From: Rubrivivax sp.
GTDB lineage: Bacteria; Pseudomonadota; Gammaproteobacteria; Burkholderiales; Burkholderiaceae_C
NCBI GenBank assembly: GCA_030681795.1
Contig: JAUXRG010000090.1
Coordinates: forward strand, 124,001-188,000
Length of the DNA: 64,000 nucleotides
Direction of reading: 5' to 3'
Shown: piece after piece, positions 44,501 through 53,660 of the stretch
Layout of the letters: every line of letters starts with the position of its first letter
How positions within the stretch are numbered: the first letter of the stretch is position 1
Notes under the pieces: generated by a model
What the model saw: only the letters and a program-made list of their open reading frames with translations
Told to the model about the DNA's origin: nothing
Databases searched by the model: none
Position numbers and translations under genes: made by a program

Positions 44501-45154
44501 GGCCGAATGCCCGGCGCGCTCGAGCTCGCGCGCCAGCGCCGCGAGCTTGCCCGCCACCTCGCGCGTGACCTTGGCGCTGCGGCGCGACGGGTCCAGCGCC
44601 ATCGGGTCGAGCCAGAGTTGGCGCAGGCGCTCGCGCACGCCGTCGTCGTGCAGGTCATGCAGACGCAGGCGGTGGCTGCGCGCATCCGGGAAGGGCGTGT
44701 AGGTGGCGCCGCTGCGCGTGAACTCGGCATAGAGCTCGATGACATGGCCGACATCCACCACCAGCAGGAAGGGCGGGCGCCCCTCGGCGGCGGGCAGGGC
44801 GCGGGCGTAGCCCTCGGCCTGGGCGCGGGCACGCATCAGGGCGTCGTCGAAGCCCTTGGTTTGCGCGGCGGCCTTCACCTTCTTGGCCTCGAGCACGAAG
44901 GCGCCGCGGCGGTAGCAGTCGATGAAGCCGGCGCTGGCGCTGCCGTCGCCGTGGGCAAAGGTGACGCGGCGCTCGAAGACATAGGCGTTGTCACGCGTGT
45001 CGTCGCTGGCGGGTTCGGGCTCGGGCACTTCGAGCAGCCGGCAGAGCTCGGCCACGAAGAGCTGGTAGTTCGCGCGCTCCGAGCCGGTGATGCCTTGCCA
45101 GCGCTCGACGAAGGCCGGCACCTTGGGGCTGTCGTGCATCGGGTTGTCGTGCAT
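41546..45154 (-). CDS. Type IIG/MmeI-like fused restriction endonuclease-DNA methyltransferase
   Basis: A 1202-residue single-chain restriction-modification enzyme. The nuclease motif D-X9-EXK is Asp79, Glu89, Lys91 ([16 protein letters not shown]). A helical spacer follows, then an amino-methyltransferase with SAM motif [13 protein letters not shown] (about 426) and catalytic motif NPPFIGNKR (about 589); the target-recognition region is about 700-980. After about residue 1080 comes an Ala/Gly-rich linker (encoded at about 41765-41890) and a winged-helix-like tail ([18 protein letters not shown]) not seen in the usual roughly 920-residue MmeI relatives. Start [10 protein letters not shown] contains a 15-bp duplication, so either ATG (45154 or 45139) could serve. 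No separate restriction or specificity gene is nearby. Confidence 0.87.
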   Translation of the reverse strand: MHDNPMHDSPKVPAFVERWQGITGSERANYQLFVAELCRLLEVPEPEPASDDTRDNAYVFERRVTFAHGDGSASAGFIDCYRRGAFVLEAKKVKAAAQTKGFDDALMRARAQAEGYARALPAAEGRPPFLLVVDVGHVIELYAEFTRSGATYTPFPDARSHRLRLHDLHDDGVRERLRQLWLDPMALDPSRRSAKVTREVAGKLAALARELERAGHSAEHVAAFLTRCLFSMFAEDVGLLPKVGPKAAGGEGAFVALIRRHRDDPETLRQMLRVLWADMDRGGFSAALATPVLRFNGKLFKGWGQADYVLPLTREHVDGLLDAAGSNWREVEPAIFGTLLERALDPAERHALGAHYTPRAYVERLVLPTVVEPLRADWADAQAAALLLATEANALEGKKRDDKLEQARAEIRRFHHRLCTTRVLDPACGSGNFLYVTLEHLKRLEGEVLGQLEALGDTQARLGFAGETVTPQQLLGIEINERAAALAELVLWIGYLQWHIRSFGNASVAEPVIHDYGNIEHRDAVLAYDGQAPMRDEAGALVTRWDGKTFKTHPVTGEPVPDETALVPQWRYLNPRAAEWPKADFIVGNPPFIGNKRMREALGDGYVEALRAVCPAVPESADFVMYWWNHAAQLVRQSEARRFGLITTNSLTMIFNRQVVAEHRSASPQLGLAFAIPDHPWVDSTNGASVRIAMTVGCGGYTVGRLLRSVDEREGADGEVDVDLTERAGEIHDDLTVGANVSCTHALLANAGLSFMGVILVGEGFVVPSDDPLLSIERGSIRKYMNGRDLVQSPRDVYIIDFFGLDEAEARIKFPNAYQRILDRVKPFRLTVKRDSHRRDWWLFGEKRPAMRYALAGLRRYIGTTETAKHRVFSFIESDVLPDQKIRVVASDDGLLLGVLSSCVHVNWALVAGGTLEDRPVYNNTRCFEPFPFPSDDTGLTPDLTTRIRALAEQLDAHRKAQQAAHPELTLTGMYNVLEKLRRAEPLNAKDKAIHTQGLVSVLGSLHDELDAAVLAAYGWSDLQTALTDPRHTEARAEARNSAVETLLERLVALNARRAAEEAAGTVRWLRPEFQQRAQGSGAAQSTMDMGPGDAGVGGVRGEAGEAGEGAGEAPAAGASAAVAAAAAAVVKRAWPAGLPEQIKAVAEVLAASGHALSTVELEARFTARGRWRERLPTILATLEALGRARRSGPQGERWQGG

Positions 45155-45195
45155 CGGCCGATGATAGGAGGCACCCGTGGCAGGGCCACCCAGTT

Positions 45196-45219
45196 CGCTG
45201 TGTAGCTCGCTACATAACA
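45196..45219 (+). promoter_or_regulatory. ModE operator upstream of modA
   Basis: The 24 bases starting CGCTGTGTAGC and ending CTACATAACA resemble the E. coli modA operator: the right half CTACATAAC is identical and the centre is a TGTAGC-TC-GCTACA inverted repeat. It lies 66 bases before the modA GTG. ModE with bound molybdate should repress modABC here; the modE gene is the fourth gene of the same cluster. Confidence 0.72.
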
Positions 45220-45284
45220 CTTTGCCGTACAGTTGCGTGCGCGGCGCATAGTGGCGCCACCCCGCTTGCCCAGGAGCGTTCACC

Positions 45285-46037
45285 GTGCCTGCCCTCCACC
45301 GCCTGCTTGTCCTTGCCGCCCTGGCCCTGGCCAGCACGGCTGCCCACGCCGGCGAGGTGCAGGTGGCCGTGGCGGCCAACTTCGCCGGCGCGCTGGGCAA
45401 GATCGGCGAAGGTTTCACCGCGGCCACGGGGCACCGGCTCAAGCTGTCTTCGGGCGCGACGGGCAAGCTGCGTTCGCAGATCGTCGCCGGCGCGCCGTTC
45501 GAGGTCTTTCTCGCCGCCGACGACGCCGCGCCCAAGCGGCTGGAGGCCGAAGGCCATGCCGTGCCCGGCACGCGCTTCACCTATGCCGTGGGCCGGCTCG
45601 CCCTGTGGAGCGCCCAGCCCGGCTTCGTCGACGCCCAGGGCGCGGTGCTGGCCAAGGGCCGGTTCGCCCACCTGGCGGTGGGCAATGCCAGGCTCGCACC
45701 CTACGGCGCCGCGGCCGCCGAGGTGATCGCGGCCCAGGGGCTGACGCAGGCCCTGGCACCCAAGCTCGTGACCGGCGAGAGCATCGCCCAGACCTACCAG
45801 TTCGTGGCCACCGGCAACGCCGAGCTGGGCTTCGTGGCCTGGTCGCAGTTGCTCGTGCCGGGCAAGCCGGTGGGTGGGTCGCACTGGTTGGTGCCGGCTG
45901 CGCTGCATGCGCCGATCCGGCAGGATGCCGTGCTGCTCAAGGCCGGCGAGAAGAACCCGGCGGCCCTCGCGCTGCTGGCCTGGCTGAAGAGCGAGCCGGC
46001 CAGGCAGGTGATGCAGACCTTCGGCTACGGCCCATGA
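45285..46037 (+). CDS. modA: molybdate ABC transporter, periplasmic binding protein
   Basis: A 250-residue protein with signal peptide ending STAAHAG. Binding blocks: [61 protein letters not shown] and [19 protein letters not shown]. Clearly ModA, not TupA (no TTTST motif). GTG start at 45285 (family start [14 protein letters not shown]). First gene of modABC-modE under a ModE box. Confidence 0.95.
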   Translation: MPALHRLLVLAALALASTAAHAGEVQVAVAANFAGALGKIGEGFTAATGHRLKLSSGATGKLRSQIVAGAPFEVFLAADDAAPKRLEAEGHAVPGTRFTYAVGRLALWSAQPGFVDAQGAVLAKGRFAHLAVGNARLAPYGAAAAEVIAAQGLTQALAPKLVTGESIAQTYQFVATGNAELGFVAWSQLLVPGKPVGGSHWLVPAALHAPIRQDAVLLKAGEKNPAALALLAWLKSEPARQVMQTFGYGP

Positions 46038-46053
46038 GCGGGGGCCTCGCGGC

Positions 46054-46736
46054 ATGACGCCCGCCGACTGGAGCGCCGTGCGCCTGACCGCGGCCCTGGC
46101 GGCGGTGAGCACGGTGCTGCTGCTGCTGCTGGGCACGCCGCTGGCGTGGTGGCTGGCGCGCACGCGCTCGCGCCTCAAGCCTTTGTGGTCGGCCCTGGTG
46201 GCGATGCCGCTGGTGCTGCCGCCCACGGTGCTGGGCTTTTACCTGCTGCTGCTGATGGGGCCGCAGGGGCCGGTGGGGCAGTTCACGCAGGCCCTGGGGC
46301 TGGGCCGGCTGCCCTTCACCTTCGCCGGGCTGGTGGTGGCGTCGGTGCTGTATTCGCTGCCCTTCGTCGTGCAGCCGGTGCAGCAGGCCTTCGAGGCCAT
46401 CAGCGAGCGCACGCTCGAAGCCGCGGCCACCTTGCGCGCCGGGCCCTGGGACCGCTTCTTCAGCGTCGCCCTGCCGCTGGCACGGCCGGGGCTGGTGACG
46501 GCCAGCATGCTGGGTTTCGCGCACACCGTGGGCGAATTCGGCGTGGTGCTGATGATCGGCGGCAATATCCCCGGCGCGACGCGCGTGCTCTCGGTGGCGA
46601 TCTACGACCATGTCGAGGCCGGCGACTTCGATTCGGCCCACCGCCTGGCTGCCGGCATGGTGGCGTTCGCGCTGGTGGTGCTGGTGACGCTGTACGTCGT
46701 CAACCGGCCGGCGCGCGAGCCCGGGGCGGGCCCGCG

Positions 46737-46740
<4 letters not shown>
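46054..46740 (+). CDS. modB: molybdate ABC transporter, permease
   Basis: A 228-residue inner-membrane permease with about five helices; [15 protein letters not shown] is typical of ModB and the EAA-like coupling loop is [22 protein letters not shown]. It follows modA by 16 bases and overlaps modC by 4 (ATGA). Confidence 0.95.
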
Positions 46741-47849
<1,109 letters not shown>

Positions 47850-47869
47850 CGCGGTCCTGAAATGGCGTG

Positions 47870-48661
47870 ATGAACGACGGCTACCTGCTCAGCGCCGAAC
47901 TGAAGCTCGCCGGCCGGCTGGACGCGCGCTTCTTCGCGCTGCTCGAGGCGCTGGCAAGCACGGGCTCGATCAACCGCGCGGCGCGCACCACGGGCCTGAG
48001 CTACAAGGGCGCGTGGATGCTGCTGGAAACCGCCTGCAACCTGGCCCACGAACCCTTGCTCGAAACCGCCACCGGTGGCGCCGGCGGCGGCGGCACGCGG
48101 CTCACCGATGCGGCGCGCGGCCTGCTGCAGGCCTGGCGTACGCTGCAGTCGCAGCACCGCGAGTTCCTGCGTGCGCAGGAAACGCAGCTCTCGCAACTTC
48201 CGGCCCTGCAAGGGCTGCTCAGGAGGATGTCCATGAAGACCAGCGCGCGCAACCAGTTCGCCGGCACGGTGAAGGCGGTGCAGATGGGCCCGGTCACGGC
48301 GCAGGTGACGATCGCGCTGCGCGCCGGCGGCGAGATCACCGCCACCCTGACCAGCGCCGCGGCCGAGCGGCTGAAGCTGAAGAAGGGCAAGGAGGCGCTG
48401 GCGCTCGTCAAGGCCTCGGCGGTGGTGCTGGTGACCGACTTCGCGGGCTGGCAGCTTTCGGCGCGCAACCAGCTCGCCGGCACGGTTTCGCGCATCGAGC
48501 CCGGCGCCGTCTCCTCGCTGGTGGTGCTCACCCTGCCGGGCGGCGTGGCCGTCACGGCCAGCGTCACGAATGAGGCCGTGCAGGCGCTGGGCCTGCAGGT
48601 GGGCACGCCGGCCACTGCCGTATTCAAGGCCTATGCGGTGATGGTCGCGGCGCAAGCCTGA
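47870..48661 (+). CDS. modE: molybdate-responsive regulator ModE
   Basis: A 263-residue regulator: N-terminal LysR-type winged helix (LEALASTGSINRAARTTGLSYKGAWMLLETACN in segments), then two tandem Mop domains (SARNQFAGTVKAVQMGPV and SARNQLAGTVSRIEPGAV). It represses mod when molybdate is bound; the cluster's own ModE box at 45196 is the likely target. ATG 47870 is chosen over GTG 47867. Here modE is distal and convergent with nothing, so it may be co-transcribed and autoregulated. Confidence 0.95.
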   Translation: MNDGYLLSAELKLAGRLDARFFALLEALASTGSINRAARTTGLSYKGAWMLLETACNLAHEPLLETATGGAGGGGTRLTDAARGLLQAWRTLQSQHREFLRAQETQLSQLPALQGLLRRMSMKTSARNQFAGTVKAVQMGPVTAQVTIALRAGGEITATLTSAAAERLKLKKGKEALALVKASAVVLVTDFAGWQLSARNQLAGTVSRIEPGAVSSLVVLTLPGGVAVTASVTNEAVQALGLQVGTPATAVFKAYAVMVAAQA

Positions 48662-48730
48662 GGACTGGGGGTCGCCTGCGGTCGCCCGAAGTGGTAGAAA
48701 CGCGCGCCTTCCACCGCCACCGTTCGCCGC

Positions 48731-49843
48731 ATGCAAATGTCAGAGATCCACAGCCTTCAGACCCAGGTGCTCTGGGCCTCGTTCGCGGCCTGCGCCGTCT
48801 TCGGTGCCTTGGCCCAGCGGACCCATTTCTGCACGATGGGCGCGATCAGCGACATCTTCAATATGGGCAACTGGACCCGCATGCGCATGTGGGCCATGGC
48901 CGTGGGCGTGGCCATGATCGGCTTCCACGCGATGGCCTGGCTGGGCTGGATCCGTCCGTCCGAAACCATCTATGCCGGGGCGCGGGTCATCTGGCTCTCG
49001 GCGTTGGTGGGGGGCGCCCTCTTCGGCCTGGGCATGGTGCTGGCCTCCGGCTGTGGCAGCAAGACGCTGGTTCGCATCGGCGAGGGCAGCCTGAAGTCGC
49101 TGGTGGTGTTCTTCTTCATGGGCTTCGCGGCCTACGCCACCATGCGCGGCATGGCGGCGCTGCTGCGCAGCAAGACGGTCGATCAGGTGGCTTTCGAGAT
49201 CAAGGCGGGCAATGCCGTGCCGGCCTGGCTGTCGCCTATGTTCGGGCTGGACCCCGGCACCACGGGCCTGGTGCTGGCGCTGCTGCTGGGCGGCGGCCTG
49301 GTGGTGTGGGCACTCCTCGAAGCCGAGTTCAGATCGTCCGCCGACAACCTGCTGGCCGGGCTGGGCATAGGCGCGGTGATCACCGGCATGTGGTGGATCG
49401 TCGGCCATCTGGGTTTCGTGGCGGAGCATCCCGAAACCCTGGAGGCGGTCTATCTGGGCACCGCGGGTGGCCGCATGCAGGCTTTGAGCTTCACCTCGCC
49501 GATGGCTCGCACCCTCGACTGGGTCATCAACTTCGACGCCAATACCGTGTTGACCCTGGGCGTGGTTTCGGTCATCGGCGTGGTGGCGGGGTCGCTGGCC
49601 TACGCCTTGTTCAACCGCTCCTTCCAGTGGGAGGGCTTTCGCGGCACCCAGGACACGGCCTTGCACATCGTCGGCGCCTTGTGCATGGGCGTGGGCGGCG
49701 TCACGGCGGGCGGGTGCACCGTCGGCCAGGGCTTGTCGGGTATATCCACGCTGAGCGTGACCAGCATGATCGCGGTCATCGGCATCATGCTCGGCGCCAT
49801 CATGGGCCTGCGCCTGCAACTTTGGCTGCTGATGCGCGAATGA
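48731..49843 (+). CDS. YeeE/YedE (TsuA-like) sulfur-compound membrane transporter
   Basis: A 370-residue membrane protein with about nine or ten helices and the conserved cysteine loops RTHFCTMGAISD, MVLASGCGSKTL and GGVTAGGCTVGQGLSG, which in TsuA relay thiosulfate through the membrane. The family links with TusA, and the next gene is tusA, 35 bases downstream. Probable role: uptake of thiosulfate or related sulfur. ATG 48731 or 48737 both possible. Confidence 0.9.
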   Translation: MQMSEIHSLQTQVLWASFAACAVFGALAQRTHFCTMGAISDIFNMGNWTRMRMWAMAVGVAMIGFHAMAWLGWIRPSETIYAGARVIWLSALVGGALFGLGMVLASGCGSKTLVRIGEGSLKSLVVFFFMGFAAYATMRGMAALLRSKTVDQVAFEIKAGNAVPAWLSPMFGLDPGTTGLVLALLLGGGLVVWALLEAEFRSSADNLLAGLGIGAVITGMWWIVGHLGFVAEHPETLEAVYLGTAGGRMQALSFTSPMARTLDWVINFDANTVLTLGVVSVIGVVAGSLAYALFNRSFQWEGFRGTQDTALHIVGALCMGVGGVTAGGCTVGQGLSGISTLSVTSMIAVIGIMLGAIMGLRLQLWLLMRE

Positions 49844-49878
49844 TCGACCCGATGCCCATATACCGAGGAGCCAACCCG

Positions 49879-50106
49879 ATGCAGATCGACAAGGAAATCG
49901 ACGCGCGTGGCCTGAACTGCCCCTTGCCCCTGATGAAGGCCAAGAAGGCGCTGGGCGAGATGCAGAGCGGCCAGGTCCTGCGCGTGGTCGCCACCGACTC
50001 CGGCTCGATGCGCGACTTTCTGGCCTTTGCCAGGCAGGCCGGCCACGACATGCTGGACCAGCAGCATGTGGGCAAGGAGTACATCCACGTCCTGCGCCGC
50101 CACTGA
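49879..50106 (+). CDS. TusA family sulfur-carrier protein
   Basis: A 75-residue protein with the CPxP motif ARGLNCPLPLMKAKKAL; Cys14 carries the persulfide. GAGGAG lies 9 bases before the ATG at 49879; upstream in-frame ATGs overlap the transporter. Paired with the YeeE/YedE transporter, so it likely receives sulfur from it and passes it to cytoplasmic acceptors. Confidence 0.93.
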   Translation: MQIDKEIDARGLNCPLPLMKAKKALGEMQSGQVLRVVATDSGSMRDFLAFARQAGHDMLDQQHVGKEYIHVLRRH

Positions 50107-50130
50107 CGCGGCAGGCACGGGCGGGTGCCG

Positions 50131-51177
50131 TCACAGGGCGGTGTGGTCCACCTCGTAGGGCCAGTCCCTGAGGCCTCCGATGAGCGAAAGGGCGCGGATG
50201 CCTCGTTCGCGCAAGAGAAAGACCGCGGCCTGGCTGCGCCGGCCACTGCGGCAGTAGACGATGTAGGTCGGCTCAGGGGCCAGGGTGAATACGCCCTGGC
50301 GGCGCAGCTTGTCCAGCGGCACGAGCCGGGCGCCCGGGATGCGGCTCTCTTCATGCTCCATCTCGTAGCGGCAGTCGAGCAGGCTCGCTTCGCCCCTGGC
50401 CAGCATGTCCCTCGCCTGCTCGGCGGCGATGACCTCCACCATCCCGGGCCTGAGCAGCGCGTCGAAATCCGCCTTGCGCAGCACCAGCAAGCGACCGGGT
50501 GTCTTCATCCTGACCGTGGCCGTGCGGCTGCCTTCCAAGAGCAGCGCCTCTTCGCCGAAGGCGTCGCCGTCGCTGAGCACGGTGGCGCGAGCGGTCTCGT
50601 CGGTCAGCGGATCGGTGACCCAGACCTCGGCTTCGCCCACCAGGATGATGTAGTAGGCGTCACCGGGCTCGCCCTGGGTGACGATGGTCTCGCCGGCGCT
50701 CACCCGCCGCTCGACCATGCAGTCGAAGGCGCGTTGCACGCCCTCCAGTGGCAGCTTGTGAAAGACCTTCAGGTGGCGCGCCAGGGCCTGGTGGCCGTCC
50801 ATCTGGGCCCAGGCCAGCAATTCGTCGAGTGCGTCGCCCTCGATGGCCAGGTAGTCCACGTCGGTCAGCGCCTGCGCCCGGGTCCGATGGCTGGCCGCGG
50901 TGAGCATCCCGAAGCCCGGGCCGTCGGCATGGACTCCCAGGCGCCACGCGTAGGTGTTTTCGCTGCCATCCGCCCCGATCCAGCTGCGTCGTGCTTCGAG
51001 CTCACCCGCGAGCAGCACGAGATGCTCATTCAACCCGTGGGGGCCGTCGTCCAGCCAGGTGCCGGCCGGCGCCTGCCGCCGCGGGCTGCGTTCGAGCAGG
51101 GCCACCAGCTGCTCGCGGGGCAGCCGGGAAAACATCGGGGTCGCACCCAGCAGCCTGGCCAGTTCGGTGAGGTTCAT
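50131..51177 (-). CDS. double cyclic-nucleotide-binding domain protein with C-terminal rhodanese
   Basis: A 348-residue soluble protein. Residues about 15-120 resemble a degenerate cNMP fold (MFSRLPREQLVALL) without the phosphate cassette. Residues about 128-250 form a better one with FGEEALLLEGSRTATV. Residues about 255-345 are a rhodanese with active Cys309 (YCRSGRRS) and MEHEESRIPGARLV. Fusion of a nucleotide sensor to sulfurtransferase suggests cAMP/cGMP-controlled sulfur transfer. Convergent with tusA and divergent from the MBL hydrolase; sulfur context on both sides. ATG 51177. Confidence 0.88.
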   Translation of the reverse strand: MNLTELARLLGATPMFSRLPREQLVALLERSPRRQAPAGTWLDDGPHGLNEHLVLLAGELEARRSWIGADGSENTYAWRLGVHADGPGFGMLTAASHRTRAQALTDVDYLAIEGDALDELLAWAQMDGHQALARHLKVFHKLPLEGVQRAFDCMVERRVSAGETIVTQGEPGDAYYIILVGEAEVWVTDPLTDETARATVLSDGDAFGEEALLLEGSRTATVRMKTPGRLLVLRKADFDALLRPGMVEVIAAEQARDMLARGEASLLDCRYEMEHEESRIPGARLVPLDKLRRQGVFTLAPEPTYIVYCRSGRRSQAAVFLLRERGIRALSLIGGLRDWPYEVDHTAL

Positions 51178-51233
51178 GCCGGCATCCTCCGCGATTCGAT
51201 CATCGCCGTCGACCCCTTGCCCCTGCATCTGGC

Positions 51234-51260
51234 GCCACCGTGCCACCGTGCCACCGTGCC
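51234..51260. repeat. 8-bp tandem repeat between rhodanese and MBL genes
   Basis: Three perfect copies of GCCACCGT plus a partial GCC, in the 184-bp divergent region. Odd because 8 is not a codon multiple or helical turn; likely a replication-slippage product. Confidence 0.65.
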
Positions 51261-51361
51261 AAATGGAACGAGTCCATGTCGCGTGGCCGCCGCGAAGGGC
51301 TCCGTGGTCGTGGTCGTCGAGAATGGGCGTCCCCACCGCCCGTCGCCTTCGGCTCTTCACC

Positions 51362-52000
51362 ATGCTGCGCTACCAGACTGTCCCCGTCACGCCCTTCCAG
51401 CAGAACTGCTCCATCGTCTGGTGCGACCAGACGATGGAGGGCGCGGTCATAGACCCCGGCGGCGACCTGCCATTGATCCAGGCCACGGCGCAGCGCCTGG
51501 GGGTGGTGCTCAAGCAGATCCTGCTCACCCACGCCCACATCGACCATGCGGGCGGCACGGCGGCGCTGGCGCGCGAGTTGGCGATTCCCATCGTCGGGCC
51601 GCACCCGGGCGACCAGTACTGGATCGATGCCCTGGCGCAGCAGGCGCGGCAGTTCGGCTTTGCGGCGGTCGAGGCCTTCACACCCACCCGCTGGCTGCAC
51701 GACGGCGACAGCGTCCCCGTGGGCCGCAGCCTGCTGGCCGTGCGCCACTGCCCGGGTCACACGCCGGGGCATGTCGTCTTTCACAGCGCCGAGGCCCGGC
51801 GCGCCTTCGTGGGCGACGTGCTCTTCGCCGGCAGCATCGGCCGCACGGATTTCCCCGGCGGCGACCACGGCACGCTGATCGCCAGCATCACCGAACGCCT
51901 GTGGCCCATGGGCGATGACACGGTATTCATCCCCGGCCATGGCCCGGAGAGCAGCTTCGGCCGCGAGCGACGGACCAACCCCTATGTGCAGGGGACCTGA
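51362..52000 (+). CDS. MBL-fold metallo-hydrolase (glyoxalase II-like)
   Basis: A 212-residue metallo-beta-lactamase-fold hydrolase. Zinc motif LTHAHIDHAGG (HxHxDH), later CPGHTPGHVVF, FVGDVLFAGSIGRTD and IPGHGPESSFG. Resembles YcbL/GloB-type proteins; glyoxalase II or persulfide-handling roles are both possible, and the sulfur-gene neighbours favour the second slightly. ATG 51362, MLRYQTVPVTPFQQN. Confidence 0.9.
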   Translation: MLRYQTVPVTPFQQNCSIVWCDQTMEGAVIDPGGDLPLIQATAQRLGVVLKQILLTHAHIDHAGGTAALARELAIPIVGPHPGDQYWIDALAQQARQFGFAAVEAFTPTRWLHDGDSVPVGRSLLAVRHCPGHTPGHVVFHSAEARRAFVGDVLFAGSIGRTDFPGGDHGTLIASITERLWPMGDDTVFIPGHGPESSFGRERRTNPYVQGT

Positions 52001-52051
52001 TCCGGCGCTGGCGGCACGAATGGCTCGCCCTTCGTCAGGGCCGGCCCGGGC

Positions 52052-53251
52052 TCAAGGGCAGGCCAGCGGCATGATGCAGGTCGGGCAGGCCGCGTCTTCC
52101 CACCAGCCGCCGTGGTCGTTCGTGCCACCCCGATTGGCCAACATGCCGGCCACCCAGTCGCTGTAGACGGTTCCGGCCGACGCTTCCGTATAGAAGGTCG
52201 GGCTGCGCAGCGTCGTGTGGTAAGTCCCGCCGGCCATGTAGTAGCGGTAGTTGGGCACGGCGGCGTCGTAGGACTGCAGCGTCGAGGTCATCTGCTGGTA
52301 CCAATCGACCGCCGGGTTCGGGCAGGCGCCGCCGGGCGGGTAGTACGTCTTCATCAGGCCATAGAAGCCGATCTGCACGGAGTCCATCGCGGTGGTGAAC
52401 TGCGAGACCTTGGCGTGCGGGTAGGCCTGGGCGGCCACGCGCAGGAGATCGGCCCCGCGGATCTTTGACGGACTGCTGCCGAACACCCAGGGCGCGAGCT
52501 GCAGGTTCCAGGAGCCACGGCCAGGCGTGCTCGCGTCCCAGGTCGGTGTCATCACGCCCTGGCTGCCATCGGCGATGACGTACATATGGGCGTTGGGGTA
52601 GGTCTTGGCGACCCAGGGAAAGTTGACGCTCGCGCCGTAACCGCCGGCACTCGAACCCGCCACGAGCACGCTCTTGGGGGCGTCAATATGCTTCTTCACC
52701 CAGTCGAGCACGACCATGAAGTTGTCGAAGCCCTTGTGCTGGATCTCGAAGGTGGATGGCAGCGGGAATACCGGATGCCCGACGTTGGCGTAGGTCTTCG
52801 TCGACGAGCCCGCATGCAGGTCGCCCGTGCAGTACGGGATATAGACGATGCTCCAATCCTTGACCGGGTTGGCCGGGTTGTCGGTCCTGAAGATGCCGTC
52901 GTAGTTGGCCGGGTTGTTGTTCGCCGGCACGGCCGGCATGAAGAGCTGCGGCACCTGCGCCGGCAACCCGGCGACGGTGGGGAAGGTGCAGGTGAGGCTG
53001 TCCCAGCAGGCGCCGCCGCCCTCGAAGAAGACCACGAGGTTCTTCGATGTGCCCCGTTTGGCCCAGAAACTGAAGCGCGGGTCGGTGCCCGGGTAGCTGG
53101 AGCAGGTGGCCTGGTGCAGCTTGCCGTCGGCCCCGATCGCCGGGCTGAGGTTTTCGATCTTCTTCCAGCCCGCATCTGCAGCATTTGCCGCCGGCATGCC
53201 GAGGCACCAGGCCGCCAGGCCGGTCAACCAGAGTCCATGAATCCGCTTCAT
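52052..53251 (-). CDS. secreted pectinacetylesterase-family hydrolase
   Basis: A 399-residue secreted alpha/beta hydrolase with signal peptide ending MPAANAADA. Oxyanion/strand motif LVVFFEGGGACWDSLTC, nucleophile Ser in VAGSSAGGYGASVNF, Asp/His region ending YMAGGTYHTTLRSP. Eight or more cysteines point to disulfides outside the cytoplasm. The family includes plant pectin acetylesterases and bacterial relatives of unknown substrate. ATG 53251; transcribed away from the decaheme gene, with a 409-bp shared region. Confidence 0.85.
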   Translation of the reverse strand: MKRIHGLWLTGLAAWCLGMPAANAADAGWKKIENLSPAIGADGKLHQATCSSYPGTDPRFSFWAKRGTSKNLVVFFEGGGACWDSLTCTFPTVAGLPAQVPQLFMPAVPANNNPANYDGIFRTDNPANPVKDWSIVYIPYCTGDLHAGSSTKTYANVGHPVFPLPSTFEIQHKGFDNFMVVLDWVKKHIDAPKSVLVAGSSAGGYGASVNFPWVAKTYPNAHMYVIADGSQGVMTPTWDASTPGRGSWNLQLAPWVFGSSPSKIRGADLLRVAAQAYPHAKVSQFTTAMDSVQIGFYGLMKTYYPPGGACPNPAVDWYQQMTSTLQSYDAAVPNYRYYMAGGTYHTTLRSPTFYTEASAGTVYSDWVAGMLANRGGTNDHGGWWEDAACPTCIMPLACP

Positions 53252-53660
53252 ATGCGCCGTCTCCAAGATTTGAATTTGCCACCCATGGCGCAGTGCAAGA
53301 CCGCTGCCTCGGGACATCTTACGAGCCGGGTCCGCAGCCGGGTATCCGGGCGCGCACCCCGGCTTACCCGCAGGCGGTGCATTTGCCACAGGCAAGTCCC
53401 GCGCCGCATCACCCATGCACTTCCGAGCCGGCGTCAGGTTCCGTAAGGGTTTGCACGAACATGATGTAGATCAATATTTGACCGGGGCAGGATCCTAGAC
53501 TCAACCCGCTCAGACGGTGACAGTGGCATCAAGCCCGCCTGGTTTGGGGCAAAGAAATCTTCTCATCGCCGTTTGTGATGTGCCGACAGGGCACGCGGAA
53601 GATCGAGCGCGTGCCGTCGAGGCGAGGATTCTTTTGTTCCACCCCTTGAGGAGGGTTTCG
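53252..53660. other. 409-bp divergent intergenic region
   Basis: Between the pectinacetylesterase and decaheme genes. No gene seen. The middle (about 53455-53480) is the AT-richest stretch locally (ATGATGTAGATCAATATTTG), probably the promoter area of the decaheme gene; no convincing FNR, Fur or sigma-54 site found. A strong GAGGAGG ribosome site ends the region. Confidence 0.6.

Noticed and set aside
51234..51260. Short tandem repeats as possible CRISPR
   Set aside because: Units are 8-12 bp, contiguous and without spacers; no cas genes are present.
53440..53520. FNR site upstream of the decaheme gene
   Set aside because: ATCAA and TTGAC are present but face outward in the wrong order, so they do not form TTGAT-N4-ATCAA.
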